NCBI RefSeq assembly: GCF_020103725.1
Contig: NZ_JAHXBG010000009.1
Span: forward strand, 62,001 to 126,000
DNA: 64,000 bases
Direction of reading: 5' to 3'
Source: Hyalangium gracile
GTDB lineage: Bacteria; Myxococcota; Myxococcia; Myxococcales; Myxococcaceae
In this document: piece after piece, positions 1 to 9,391 of the stretch
Position numbering within the stretch: the stretch's first letter is position 1
How the letters are laid out: every line of letters begins with the position of its first letter
The notes under the pieces: generated by a model
Told to the model about the DNA's origin: nothing
Database searches by the model: none
The model's input: the letters and a program-made list of their open reading frames with translations, nothing else
Made by a program: the position numbers and the translations under genes

Positions 1-3000
1 ACGCCGCCGACGGGATCCAGCAGCACCTGCGTGCCGCCCGCCCCCAGCTTCTTGAGGATGGGCCGGAGCGCCACGTACACCCGAGGAAGGCGCTCCTCCG
101 TCACCGGCAGGAGGCCCGAAGGCATGGGGTGGCGGAAGCCGCTCGGCGGCTTCGGCAGGGGTAGCACGTGCACGGAGGGCGCCATCAGCTCGCTGTCGGA
201 CAGCACCGCGGCGACGCCGTCCACGCGCTCGGCGGCGTCGGTCCGGCCGAGCTGACGCAGCGCCTCGGCGTACAGCGTCCACCCATCCACGTCGAACGTC
301 TTCTCCTTCAGCAGCACGGGCCAGAGGCGCGCGGCCAGCCGCGCCCCCTGGATGGAGGGAGAGAGCCGCTCGGCCACCAACCTCGTGGCGCCCACGGAGA
401 GGGCCTGCCGCTCCAGGAGCCGCTCGGCCAGCTTCACCGCGAAGGGGAAGAGCTGCGCGTCCAGGTAGCCGCGGAGGATCGTCTCCAGCGCCTCGGGCTC
501 GTCCGTCAGCCGCTCGCGCAGCTGCAGCGCCTCGCCCGTGAGGCCTCGCTCCTCGGCCAGCCGCACCCGCCGCTCCAGCCGCTCCGGCGTCTCCGGCAGC
601 GCCGCGAGCTGGGCCGCCGCCTCCGCGGGCTTCCCGAGGGCCTCGTAGGCATCGGCCATGCGCTCGCGGTAGGGCTCCAGCGCCTCGGCCCCCGCCAGCG
701 ACTCCAGGCGTCCGGCCATCGCGACGAAGGCCTCGGCGTCCTGCTTCTCGTCGTACAGCGCCAGCAGGTGCTTCAGCGCCGGGAGGCACGTGCCGTCCTC
801 CGACAGCGCGCGCTCGAAGGACGCCCGCGCCTTCGGGCGAGCCGCCGCGAAGCGCTCCTCCTGGGGCAACGAGAGCATCACCTCGCCGTACTCCAGCCGC
901 AGCGCCACCCGGGCCCGCGTGTCCGTCTCTCCCTCGACGAGCGCCGCCAGGGTGAGCACCGCGTCCTCATGACGGCCCTCGGAGCGCTGCAGCTCGAACA
1001 GCTCGCGCAGGAAGGCGGGGCGCCGCTCGGGCCAGCCCTGCTCCACCGCTCGGAGCGCCTCGATGCGCCGCGTGGGAGGCAGCGCCCGGACGTACGCGAG
1101 CACCGCCTCCGCCAGCTCCGTCGGGAGCTGTCCCATCACCGCCAGCAGCCCGGGGAGCCGGTGCTCGAAGTCCGGCCCCGAGACCAGCACCTGGAAGGCG
1201 CGCAGGCGCAGCTCCACCGGAGCCGTCGCCGCGTCCAGCACCTCGCCGCGCAGGATGCCCGCGAGCCCCGCGTCGCGCCCGGCCACGAGGTCCGCCAGCC
1301 GCAGCACCCCCGCGAGGTCCGCCTCCGCCTGCAGGCTCTCCACCAGCCGGCCCACGTGCGAGGTGCTCGCGTCCGGCGCCGCCGCGAGCGCCCAGAGCGC
1401 CTCGCGCACCCGCGCCGCATCCCCCGCCTTCTCGGCCAGGGCCAGCGCGTCGGCGAGCTTGCCGGCCACCATCGCGGGCCCGAAGCCCACCTCCACCGCC
1501 CGAGCAGAGGCCCCGAGCCGCAGGAAGCGCTCGGCCAGCTCCGCGGTGCTCAGCGCCTCGGGCGTCTCGGCCGCGAAGCGCTCGATGACCTCCAGGGCCT
1601 CGGACTTCTCTCCGGCCTGCTCCCAGAGGTCGGCGGCCTCCAGCAGCAGCGCGGGCTTCTCCTCGGCCGTGGAGGAGCGAACCGCCAGCAGCAGCGCCTT
1701 CGCCGCGCGCGGAGCCTCCCCCGAGGCGAGGTAGAGCCGGGCCATCAGCCGCAGCGTGGGCACCTCCGGATCGACAGCGGCGGCGGCCTTCACCGCCTTC
1801 AGCGCGTCCGGGAGGCGTCCCGCGGCCTCGAAGTCCTTCGCCGCGGAGACGAGCAGCTCCTTGTGGGCGCTGCCCTTGGCGAACTCCGCTCGTGCCACGC
1901 GGACCTCGGCGCGCCGGGCGGGCTCGTCGGCCAGCAGGGGCTCCAGGGCCTCCAGCGCGTCGCCGTAGCCAGCGCCCGAGGCTCCTCGCGAGACGACCTT
2001 CTCCAGTACCTCGCGAGCCAGCGCGGCCTGACCGGCGGCACGGGCGAGCGAGGCCAGCTCCAGCCGCAGCAGGGCGGCCTCGTCCGCGTCCTCGGTCCGC
2101 TCCACGAGCCTTGGCAACGCCTCCAGGAGCCGCTCGGTGTCACCCCTCTGGCGCAGGCCCTCCACGAGCTTGCGCAGCGCCGCCTCGTTCGAGGGGTCCG
2201 CCTCGACGGCCCGCTGCCGCAGCGCCCACGCGCGATCCGGCTCCGCCAGCTCCGCGTCGGCCACGTTCGCGGCGGCCAGCAGCAGCTCCGCGGCGCGACC
2301 GCCTCCCGCGGCGGTGGCTCCCGCCTCGTAGACGTCGAGCAGCTCGGCGTGGCGGCCCAGGGCACGCAGGCCCTGCACGGTCCGGTCGATCAGGGTGGCA
2401 TCGGCGGGACGCAGGCGCGCCAACGGCAGCAGCGCGTCGATGGCCTGCTGAGGATCGTCGAAGAGATCCGCGGCGCGGCGATAGAGCACCTCCGCTGTCG
2501 CGCCATCGGCGTTCCGCGCCAGCTGGAGCGACGCGCGATAGAGCCCCTTCGTGTTGCCCGTGCGCGAGTACGCCTCGGTGAGGAGCGACAGCGCCTCCTT
2601 GCCGCGCTCTCCGTCGGGATCCAGCGAGACCACGGCCTCGAAGGCATCCGCGGCATCGTGGTACGCGCCCGAGGCCAGCGAGGCGTGCCCCAGCCGCAGC
2701 CAGGTGCGCACGCGAACGGGCACGGGCAGCCCCTGGCCCGCGGCGACCAGTCGACGGTCATACGCCTGCGCGGCGCTCGGGCCGCCACCTTGCGCCGCCA
2801 GCTCGGCGCGAGCCGCCAGCGCCTCCACATCCTCCCCCGCCTGGGAGAGGTACACGTCGAAGGCCTCGGCCGCCAGCAGCGCCTCGCCCGCATCCAGCAG
2901 GCGCTGGGCGCGCTCGCGCAGCAACGGCAGGGACTCGTCCTTGGGCAGGGCGGCCGCGCGCTGGGCCAGCAGATCCGCCAGCCGCCGCACATCTCCCGCC

Positions 3001-6000
3001 ATCCGCTGGCGCAGCAGCCCGAAGGCCTCGTTGCTGGAGGGATCCAGCTCGAAGGCCTGGTCCTCGCACAGCAGCGCGCGCTCGCGAGCCCCCGCCTCCC
3101 GGAAGGCCCGGGCGGCGCTCAGGTAGCTCTCGGAGGCCTCGCGGGGCTGCTGACGCTGGGCCCGGCGCAGCATGAGCGCCGCGAGCGCCTGGTGGTCCCC
3201 CGCCTCATTCAGGAACGCGAGGTGACGGGTGAAGATGGGCTCGCGGAAGGGGTCTCCCTCCAGGAGGATGGCGTCGAACTCGGCCGCATCCTCCTCGCGC
3301 CCCACCTCGTGGAGCAGATCCGCCGCCTGGGCGGTGAGGTCCAGATCATCCGGCGCGGCGGCACGGGCGGCGAGCAGCGCGGCGGCCGCGGCCTCCGGGC
3401 GACCGGCTCGATCCCGGTACAGCGCGGCCGCGCGCCGCAGCAGGAGCGCGCGCCGAGCGGAGTCCGACTCCTCCGCGGCGGAGTCCTCGTACCAGGAGGC
3501 CAGCTCCGCCATCCGGTCGTCGCGCTCCAGCAGCTCCTCGAGGAGCTTCTCCGCCTCCACCAGGGCGCGGTCCCGGCGCAGCGCCTCACGAAGGAAGCCC
3601 TCCGCCTTGCTCGCATCCGCCAGCACGCCCAGGTACAGCCGCGCCAGGCGCAGGAGCACCGCACCCTGCTCCTGGGCGCCGGCCTGCAGCGGCAGCATGC
3701 GCTCCAGCCAGCGGGCCTGCGCGGGCGCGTCCTCTCGGCGAGCGGCGAGCGCCTCGCCCATCTGCACCGTCTCGAAGTCCGCCTTCAGCCGGAACGAGCG
3801 CTCCAGGGCCTCCTCGGCCGCGGGCAGGTCCAGCTTCACGTCCCGCAGCAGCTCGGCGCGGCGACGCTCGTGAGCAGCGGCCGCCGCGGGCTTGCCCTGG
3901 GACTCCAGCAGATCCCTCAGCGCGCCGAGCGCCTCGAGGGCCTGGTCCATCCGCCCCGCATCCTCGGCGACCCGGGCTTCCTCACCATAGGAGTCGATGG
4001 CCGAGTCCAGAGCCTCCACCTGGACACTGAGCGTGGCCACCCGGCGCAGCTCCGCGAGCAGCTCCTGGGTCCGGCCCTGCTCGCGGTAGAGCGCGGTGAG
4101 CCGCTTGCGCAGGGGCAGCGGCTCCGCGGCCATCTCCGCCGCGAGCGTCAGCAGGGACGCCGCCACGTCCACATCCGCGAGCGAGGCGCGTGCCCGCTCG
4201 GACAGCTCCACCAGCCGCGCGACCGTCTCCTCCGACGGAGGGAGCGACCTCACGTGCGTGACGAGCACCTCGAAGGCGCCGCGGGGATCCTGCTTCTCGA
4301 GGAGCGCGGCCAGCCGGTGCACGGCCATCGCGTCCCGAGGGTTCTGCGCGGCCAGCCGTCGCCAGGCCTTCACGGCGCGCTTCGTGTCTCCGGCCTTCTC
4401 GGCCAGCTCGCCCAGGCGTCGGAGCGTGGCCTCGGCCTGCTCGCGAGCCTTCGCGAAGTCCACCTCGGCGGCGAGCTTCTCCTGGAGCGGCAGCGCCTCC
4501 TTCACATCGCCGTGGAGGTAGAGCAGCTCGGCGAGCTCCTCGAGCTCCTTGCCCTCGGCGGGCATGAGCGCGTGGGCGCGGCGGACGAGCCGCAGGGCCC
4601 GCTCGGACTCGGAGGCGGCGCGGGCATGGACGGCGCCCTCTCGCAGGAAGGTGGCGGCCTCCTCGGGCTCGGCACCCTCGGCCGCGGCCTCGAGCAGCGC
4701 GGCGGCCTCGAGCAGCTCTCCGCGCGCCACGACGAGCGAGACGAGCCGGCGGCGCAGCTTCGCGTCATCCGGCGCGAGGCGGAGGGCCTCTCGCAGCGCC
4801 GCCTCGGCGGGGCCCGGCTGCTTCAGCTTGTCGAGGTACAGGCCCGCGAGCTCGGAGTACAGCGCCGCGGCGCCAGCGGGCGCGGCATGAGGCGCCTCGG
4901 CGGCGAGGAGCGCGGCCAGGCCCGCCCAGTCCTCCAGCTGGCGAAGCACGCGCTGGAGCGCGACGGTGGCGCCCTGATGCCGGGGAGAGAGCGCGAGCGC
5001 CTCTTCGAGACTCCGCGCCGCCTCCTGCCGCTGGCCCAGCTGCTCCAGCAAGCCAGCGCGGCCCAGCAGCGCCTCCACGCGGCGAGGCACCGGACCCTGG
5101 CGAGCCGCCTCCGCGAGCGCCTCGGCCTCGGCCTCCGGATGTCCATCCCTCCGGGCGAGGGTGGCCAGGGAGAAGAAGGCCTCGCAGCGCTCGGTGGAGG
5201 GCAGCTCCAGCGCGACGGCGGCGCGCAGCGCCTCCCGGGCCTCGGCGCGCGCATCCTTCTCCATGAGGGAGGCGGCAATGGCGAGCAGCCGATTCCGAGC
5301 ACGCTCCCCCAGGGTGGCGTCGGCGGCCACGGCGCGGCGCCACGCGGACAGCTCGGCCACCTCGTCCCCCGCCTCGTGGGCGAGCTCGGCGAGGGAGAGC
5401 AGCAGCGGCGCGGGCCGCGGAGAGAGTCGAGCGGCCTCGGCAAAGTCATCCCGGGCGGCGGTGGCACGGCCCGCGGCGTGGTGGAGCGCGGCGCGACGGG
5501 CCAGCAGCTCGGCACGAGCCTCGCCCTCGGCGGCGGAGATCTGCGTGCTCAGCAGGGTCAGCCGCTCGGCCTCCTGCTCCGGCGTGCCGGTGCCCGGGGC
5601 GGGCAGCAGCGACAGCAGGGCCTGCGCGGCCCACAGGTCCTTCGGCTCCTCGACGAGGAGCGCGCGCAGGGCGGTAGCAGCCTCGTGGACACGCCCCAGG
5701 GTGAGGGCCAGCTCCGCCAGCTCGCGACGAGCGCTGCGCTGCGCCTCGCCGGTGAGGCGGGGCCACAGCTGGATGAGCAGATCCGCCAGGGCCTCGCTCG
5801 CCCCCACCTTGCGGTGCAGGCTGGCCAGCTCGAGCTGGGAGTCGAGGTCCGTGGGAGCCTGGGCGCTGTACTGCGCCAGCAGCCGTCGGGCGGAGTCCGT
5901 GCGGCCCGAGCGCACCGCGGCGGTGGCGGCCTTGCGGGTGAGCGAGAGCAGCTCCTGCTCGCGCGGGGCATCCGGGTCCGTCGCCGGCAGGGCCAGCACC

Positions 6001-9000
6001 ACCTCGAGATCCTCGAGGGCGCCGCGAGGATCCGAGGGCATGCGCAGCTCTCCCCGGCGCATTCGGGCAGGGGCGAAGGTGGCGTCGCGCTCCAGGGACT
6101 CGGCGAGGAAGGTCTCCTCGCGGGTGGTGCCAGCGGCCAGCAGCGAGGCGCGATAGAGGAGCCGAGCCCCGGCGCGCACATCGGAGATGAGGACGGCCTT
6201 GCGGGCGTACAGCTTCGCGGCCTCCAGCTTCTCCCCGCGCTCCAGCTCGAGCTCGGCGAGCAGGTCGAGCACCTCGGCGGCCATGGGCCCCTGGGGATCG
6301 GCCTCGAGGGCGGCGGACAGGCGCAGCAGGGCGGCGGGCTTCTCGCCGCGGCTGAGCAGGAGCCGGGCGCTCTTGAGGAAGAGCGGCGCGGCCTCCACGG
6401 TGCGCTCGGCGGAGACGAGGGCCTGGGCGCGGGTGCCCCACAGCTCGGCCAGCTCTCGCGTCTCGCCCACCTCCGTGTAGAGGGCCTCGAGGCGGGCGGC
6501 CAGCGCGTCATCCAGCCGGCGCAGCGGGAAGGCCTGCGCGTAGGCGGCGATGGCGCCATCGCGGTCTCCCAATTGCTCACACGCGCGGCCCAGGCGGGCA
6601 CGGATGTCGGCGAGCCGCTCGGGCGCGGCGGTGCGAGGCAGGGAGGACAGCAGCGACTCCAGCGCGCTCCTGGCATGCTCCGGCCGCTCGCAGCGCAGCG
6701 AGAGGTCCGCCAGGTCCAGCAGCACGGCGGGGTCCGGAACCAGGCGCGCCGCCTTCTCCATCGCCACGAGCGCCTCGCCCACCCGGCCGAGCTTCGCCTC
6801 GAGCACTCCGGCCAGCTCGCGCAGCGCGGCCGAAGCCAGCCGCTTGTCGCCCTGGGCCTCGGCCACCCGCGCGCGATCCTCGAGCGCCGTGGCCAGCCCC
6901 GCCATGTCCGAGCGCTTGCGCTGCAGCGCGCACAGCTCGCCGAGGGAGGGCAGATCTCCCGGCTCGGCCTTGAGCACCTCTTGCAGCGCCTGGACGGCCA
7001 GGTCCAGATCGAAGGTGAGGTCCCTCGCGGCCACCGCGAGGCGGCGATACTTCTGGGCGCGCTCCTTGGGCTCGGGCGTCAGGCGCGCGAGCGCCCCGAG
7101 GCAGCGCGTGAGCAGCCCACCATCACGCCGTGCCTCGGCCAGCGCGAGCATGGCCTCCAGCGCGGGCTTGTTGTTCGGGTCGGCCTCGACGGCGGAGAGC
7201 AGGAGCCGCTCGGCCTTCTCGGGCTGCTGCAGCCGGCCGCGGTACAGCTCGCCGGCCTCGGCCCAGAGGTTGGCGCGCTTCGCGGGCTCCTCGTAGACGG
7301 CGGCGGCCTTCTCCAGCGCCTCGGCCAGCTCCAGGGCGCGGCCGGTGGCACGGAAGTACGGAATCAGCTCCTCGAGGGCCACCAGGTCCCTCGGCTCCAG
7401 CGCGAGCGCGGCCTCCAGGTGCTCGCGGGCGCGCGCCGGATCTCCCAGCTTCGTGCGGCACAGACGCGCCATGGCGTGGTGGCTGGAATGCGCGGCCTTG
7501 CGCACGGACTCGGAGCGCGGCGCGGGGCCGGCCAGCTCCAGCGCCTGCTGATAGTCCGCGAGCGCCTCCTGCACCTTGCCCAGGCCCTCGGCCACGCGGC
7601 CGGCGGCGAAGAGCGGCTCGGGCTCACCGGGCAGCAGCGTCACGGCCTCGCGGAAGCGCAGCAGGGCGTTGTCGAGCTGCTTGAGGCCCTCTTCCCACAC
7701 GCGGCCAGCGAGCAGGTTGGCCTGCCCCACGCGGTCGAGCTCGTGCCGGGCCAGGGCCACCTCGCGCAGCCGGTCCAGCGCCTTGAGGGCGCGCAGGTGC
7801 TCGCCATCGCGATGGCACAGCTCGCCCAGCAGCAGCAGGGCATCCGGCTGGTCCGGAGACAGCCGCAGCGCGGCCTCGCAGTGCAGCCGGGCGCCAGCGA
7901 TGTCGTCCTCGGTCTGGGCGCACAGGCGCGCCAGGTGGACGTGAGCGTCCGCGGCCTCGGCGGGATCTCGCGTCAGCGCGGCGAGCCGGCGATAGGCCCG
8001 CACGGCGCCAGCGCGATCCCGGGCCTGGTCGGAAGCACGCGCCAGGGCCTTGAGGGAAGGCAGGTGGTCCGGCCTGAGGCCGAGCAGCTCATGGAGCGCC
8101 TTCACCGCCACGGCGGGCGCGGTGTCGCGAGAGCAGCGGGCGGCGGCCTCGGCGGCGAAGAAGGCCGCGGCATCCTCTGACGTGCGGCGCGAGAGCGCGC
8201 TGAGGGCCAGGTAGCGCTCGGCGGCGCGGGCCTCCTCGCCCCGACGCTCGCGCACCACGGCCTCGCCCCAGAGGGCGGCGGGGCTCTTCTCGCGACGGCG
8301 CAGCAGCGTGGCCGCGACATCCAGCGCCAGGTCATGCGCCTGCGGATCGGCGACGAGCAGCGACAGCAGCCGCTCCACGGCGAAGGGGTGCGCGTCCTGG
8401 GCGTCTCCGGCCTGGAGGTACGCCTCGCGCGCCTCGGCCAGTCGGCCCTGGGCGATGAGCGCCTCGGGCTCGGCGAAGGCCCGCGCGCCCTCGAGCGTCA
8501 TCAACAGCTCGTCATCCGGCGCGGAGGGAGGCGGCAGTCCACCCGAGGAGAAGCGCAGGCGCAGGCCCTTGCTGGACACCTCGGCGGCGGACAGGCGCGC
8601 CTGGTCCAGCTCCGGCATCTTGAAGCCGCGCGTCACCGACGCCAGCCGGCACAGCTCGGCCAGCACGCGGGTGGTGAAGCCGGTGGCGCCCTGCACCTCG
8701 ATGTCCGGCAGCAGCCCCAGCGCCCCCACCGCGGAGGCGAGGATGCCCGGCACCTGCACCGAGGCCGTGGAGGAGAAGCCGTACAGGCGCACGTCATAGA
8801 CGTAGAGCGCCAGCTTCTCGCCATCGCCATCGAAGGCGATCTTGAAGGTGGCGGGGGTGCGCTCGGGGCCCTGCAGCCGGGCCTGGCCCTCCAGGTAGCC
8901 GGGGCGGAAGTGGAGCTTCAGCTCCTCGAGCCCGGCCAGACGTCCGGCCAGCTCCGCCACCTTGCGCGCCACCATGTCCGCGTCGACGGTGAGCTCCAGG

Positions 9001-9224
9001 AAGCCGAAGAGGAGCTTCTTGCGCTGGTAGCGCGAGGGGCCGGCGCTGACGTTGAAGGGGAAGGTGACGTCGGGGATCTGCAGCGCGAAGTCCGCGATGG
9101 TCAGTCCGGGCGCCAGTGCCAGCGGGGGAAAACCCACGAAGGCGCGCCGGTCCAGCAGCCGGAGCTCGGGGGAGGCAGCGCCCGACTCGGACGCGGGCTT
9201 CGAGGAGTCGCTTTCGGTGGCCAT
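1..9224 (-). CDS. Giant tetratricopeptide-repeat protein (3' end outside window)
   Basis: The frame is open from an ATG at 9224 to the left edge, over 3,070 codons without a stop, so the C-terminus is missing. The first ~200 residues are not TPR-like. The rest is an almost unbroken series of alanine/leucine/arginine-rich helical pairs with TPR character (alternating small and large hydrophobics, 'A..L...G....A' patterns). TPR arrays are protein-binding scaffolds, and no catalytic motif was seen. Near the edge the helical pattern gives way to a proline-rich stretch, so the end of the protein may be close. It is divergent from the kinase at 9392 across 167 bp, which suggests shared regulation. 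The long opposite-strand frame over this gene (168-8180) is an arginine/glutamine/leucine-rich shadow. The gene call is firm; the function is unknown. Confidence 0.85.
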   Translation of the reverse strand, partial: MATESDSSKPASESGAASPELRLLDRRAFVGFPPLALAPGLTIADFALQIPDVTFPFNVSAGPSRYQRKKLLFGFLELTVDADMVARKVAELAGRLAGLEELKLHFRPGYLEGQARLQGPERTPATFKIAFDGDGEKLALYVYDVRLYGFSSTASVQVPGILASAVGALGLLPDIEVQGATGFTTRVLAELCRLASVTRGFKMPELDQARLSAAEVSSKGLRLRFSSGGLPPPSAPDDELLMTLEGARAFAEPEALIAQGRLAEAREAYLQAGDAQDAHPFAVERLLSLLVADPQAHDLALDVAATLLRRREKSPAALWGEAVVRERRGEEARAAERYLALSALSRRTSEDAAAFFAAEAAARCSRDTAPAVAVKALHELLGLRPDHLPSLKALARASDQARDRAGAVRAYRRLAALTRDPAEAADAHVHLARLCAQTEDDIAGARLHCEAALRLSPDQPDALLLLGELCHRDGEHLRALKALDRLREVALARHELDRVGQANLLAGRVWEEGLKQLDNALLRFREAVTLLPGEPEPLFAAGRVAEGLGKVQEALADYQQALELAGPAPRSESVRKAAHSSHHAMARLCRTKLGDPARAREHLEAALALEPRDLVALEELIPYFRATGRALELAEALEKAAAVYEEPAKRANLWAEAGELYRGRLQQPEKAERLLLSAVEADPNNKPALEAMLALAEARRDGGLLTRCLGALARLTPEPKERAQKYRRLAVAARDLTFDLDLAVQALQEVLKAEPGDLPSLGELCALQRKRSDMAGLATALEDRARVAEAQGDKRLASAALRELAGVLEAKLGRVGEALVAMEKAARLVPDPAVLLDLADLSLRCERPEHARSALESLLSSLPRTAAPERLADIRARLGRACEQLGDRDGAIAAYAQAFPLRRLDDALAARLEALYTEVGETRELAELWGTRAQALVSAERTVEAAPLFLKSARLLLSRGEKPAALLRLSAALEADPQGPMAAEVLDLLAELELERGEKLEAAKLYARKAVLISDVRAGARLLYRASLLAAGTTREETFLAESLERDATFAPARMRRGELRMPSDPRGALEDLEVVLALPATDPDAPREQELLSLTRKAATAAVRSGRTDSARRLLAQYSAQAPTDLDSQLELASLHRKVGASEALADLLIQLWPRLTGEAQRSARRELAELALTLGRVHEAATALRALLVEEPKDLWAAQALLSLLPAPGTGTPEQEAERLTLLSTQISAAEGEARAELLARRAALHHAAGRATAARDDFAEAARLSPRPAPLLLSLAELAHEAGDEVAELSAWRRAVAADATLGERARNRLLAIAASLMEKDARAEAREALRAAVALELPSTERCEAFFSLATLARRDGHPEAEAEALAEAARQGPVPRRVEALLGRAGLLEQLGQRQEAARSLEEALALSPRHQGATVALQRVLRQLEDWAGLAALLAAEAPHAAPAGAAALYSELAGLYLDKLKQPGPAEAALREALRLAPDDAKLRRRLVSLVVARGELLEAAALLEAAAEGAEPEEAATFLREGAVHARAASESERALRLVRRAHALMPAEGKELEELAELLYLHGDVKEALPLQEKLAAEVDFAKAREQAEATLRRLGELAEKAGDTKRAVKAWRRLAAQNPRDAMAVHRLAALLEKQDPRGAFEVLVTHVRSLPPSEETVARLVELSERARASLADVDVAASLLTLAAEMAAEPLPLRKRLTALYREQGRTQELLAELRRVATLSVQVEALDSAIDSYGEEARVAEDAGRMDQALEALGALRDLLESQGKPAAAAAHERRRAELLRDVKLDLPAAEEALERSFRLKADFETVQMGEALAARREDAPAQARWLERMLPLQAGAQEQGAVLLRLARLYLGVLADASKAEGFLREALRRDRALVEAEKLLEELLERDDRMAELASWYEDSAAEESDSARRALLLRRAAALYRDRAGRPEAAAAALLAARAAAPDDLDLTAQAADLLHEVGREEDAAEFDAILLEGDPFREPIFTRHLAFLNEAGDHQALAALMLRRAQRQQPREASESYLSAARAFREAGARERALLCEDQAFELDPSSNEAFGLLRQRMAGDVRRLADLLAQRAAALPKDESLPLLRERAQRLLDAGEALLAAEAFDVYLSQAGEDVEALAARAELAAQGGGPSAAQAYDRRLVAAGQGLPVPVRVRTWLRLGHASLASGAYHDAADAFEAVVSLDPDGERGKEALSLLTEAYSRTGNTKGLYRASLQLARNADGATAEVLYRRAADLFDDPQQAIDALLPLARLRPADATLIDRTVQGLRALGRHAELLDVYEAGATAAGGGRAAELLLAAANVADAELAEPDRAWALRQRAVEADPSNEAALRKLVEGLRQRGDTERLLEALPRLVERTEDADEAALLRLELASLARAAGQAALAREVLEKVVSRGASGAGYGDALEALEPLLADEPARRAEVRVARAEFAKGSAHKELLVSAAKDFEAAGRLPDALKAVKAAAAVDPEVPTLRLMARLYLASGEAPRAAKALLLAVRSSTAEEKPALLLEAADLWEQAGEKSEALEVIERFAAETPEALSTAELAERFLRLGASARAVEVGFGPAMVAGKLADALALAEKAGDAARVREALWALAAAPDASTSHVGRLVESLQAEADLAGVLRLADLVAGRDAGLAGILRGEVLDAATAPVELRLRAFQVLVSGPDFEHRLPGLLAVMGQLPTELAEAVLAYVRALPPTRRIEALRAVEQGWPERRPAFLRELFELQRSEGRHEDAVLTLAALVEGETDTRARVALRLEYGEVMLSLPQEERFAAARPKARASFERALSEDGTCLPALKHLLALYDEKQDAEAFVAMAGRLESLAGAEALEPYRERMADAYEALGKPAEAAAQLAALPETPERLERRVRLAEERGLTGEALQLRERLTDEPEALETILRGYLDAQLFPFAVKLAERLLERQALSVGATRLVAERLSPSIQGARLAARLWPVLLKEKTFDVDGWTLYAEALRQLGRTDAAERVDGVAAVLSDSELMAPSVHVLPLPKPPSGFRHPMPSGLLPVTEERLPRVYVALRPILKKLGAGGTQVLLDPVGG

Positions 9225-9266
9225 CGGGGAGAGGGGTCACAGGGTACCACGGTGGCTAAGCCCTCG

Positions 9267-9275
9267 AAATTTTTA
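9267..9275. promoter_or_regulatory. AT-only run in the divergent TPR/kinase intergenic region
   Basis: Nine consecutive A/T bases lie in the 167-bp gap between the divergent TPR gene (start 9224) and kinase gene (start 9392). In such GC-rich DNA this is a plausible promoter core for one or both genes. No clear -35/-10 pair could be assigned. Confidence 0.25.
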
Positions 9276-9391
9276 CCGTTCCCCCGGCCGGAGGGCAGGC
9301 GGCGGGGCAGCGGTACCAGCGACGGAAGATCCTGAAATCCTTCCGAGATGGGCCATGCGCGGCGCGCCATTCTCGGACAAGATGGCCGCTG

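Noticed and set aside
168..8180. 2,670-codon open frame on the plus strand
   Set aside because: It lies antisense to the TPR gene and is Gln/Arg/Gly/Leu-rich without domains, as expected for the complement of a high-GC gene.
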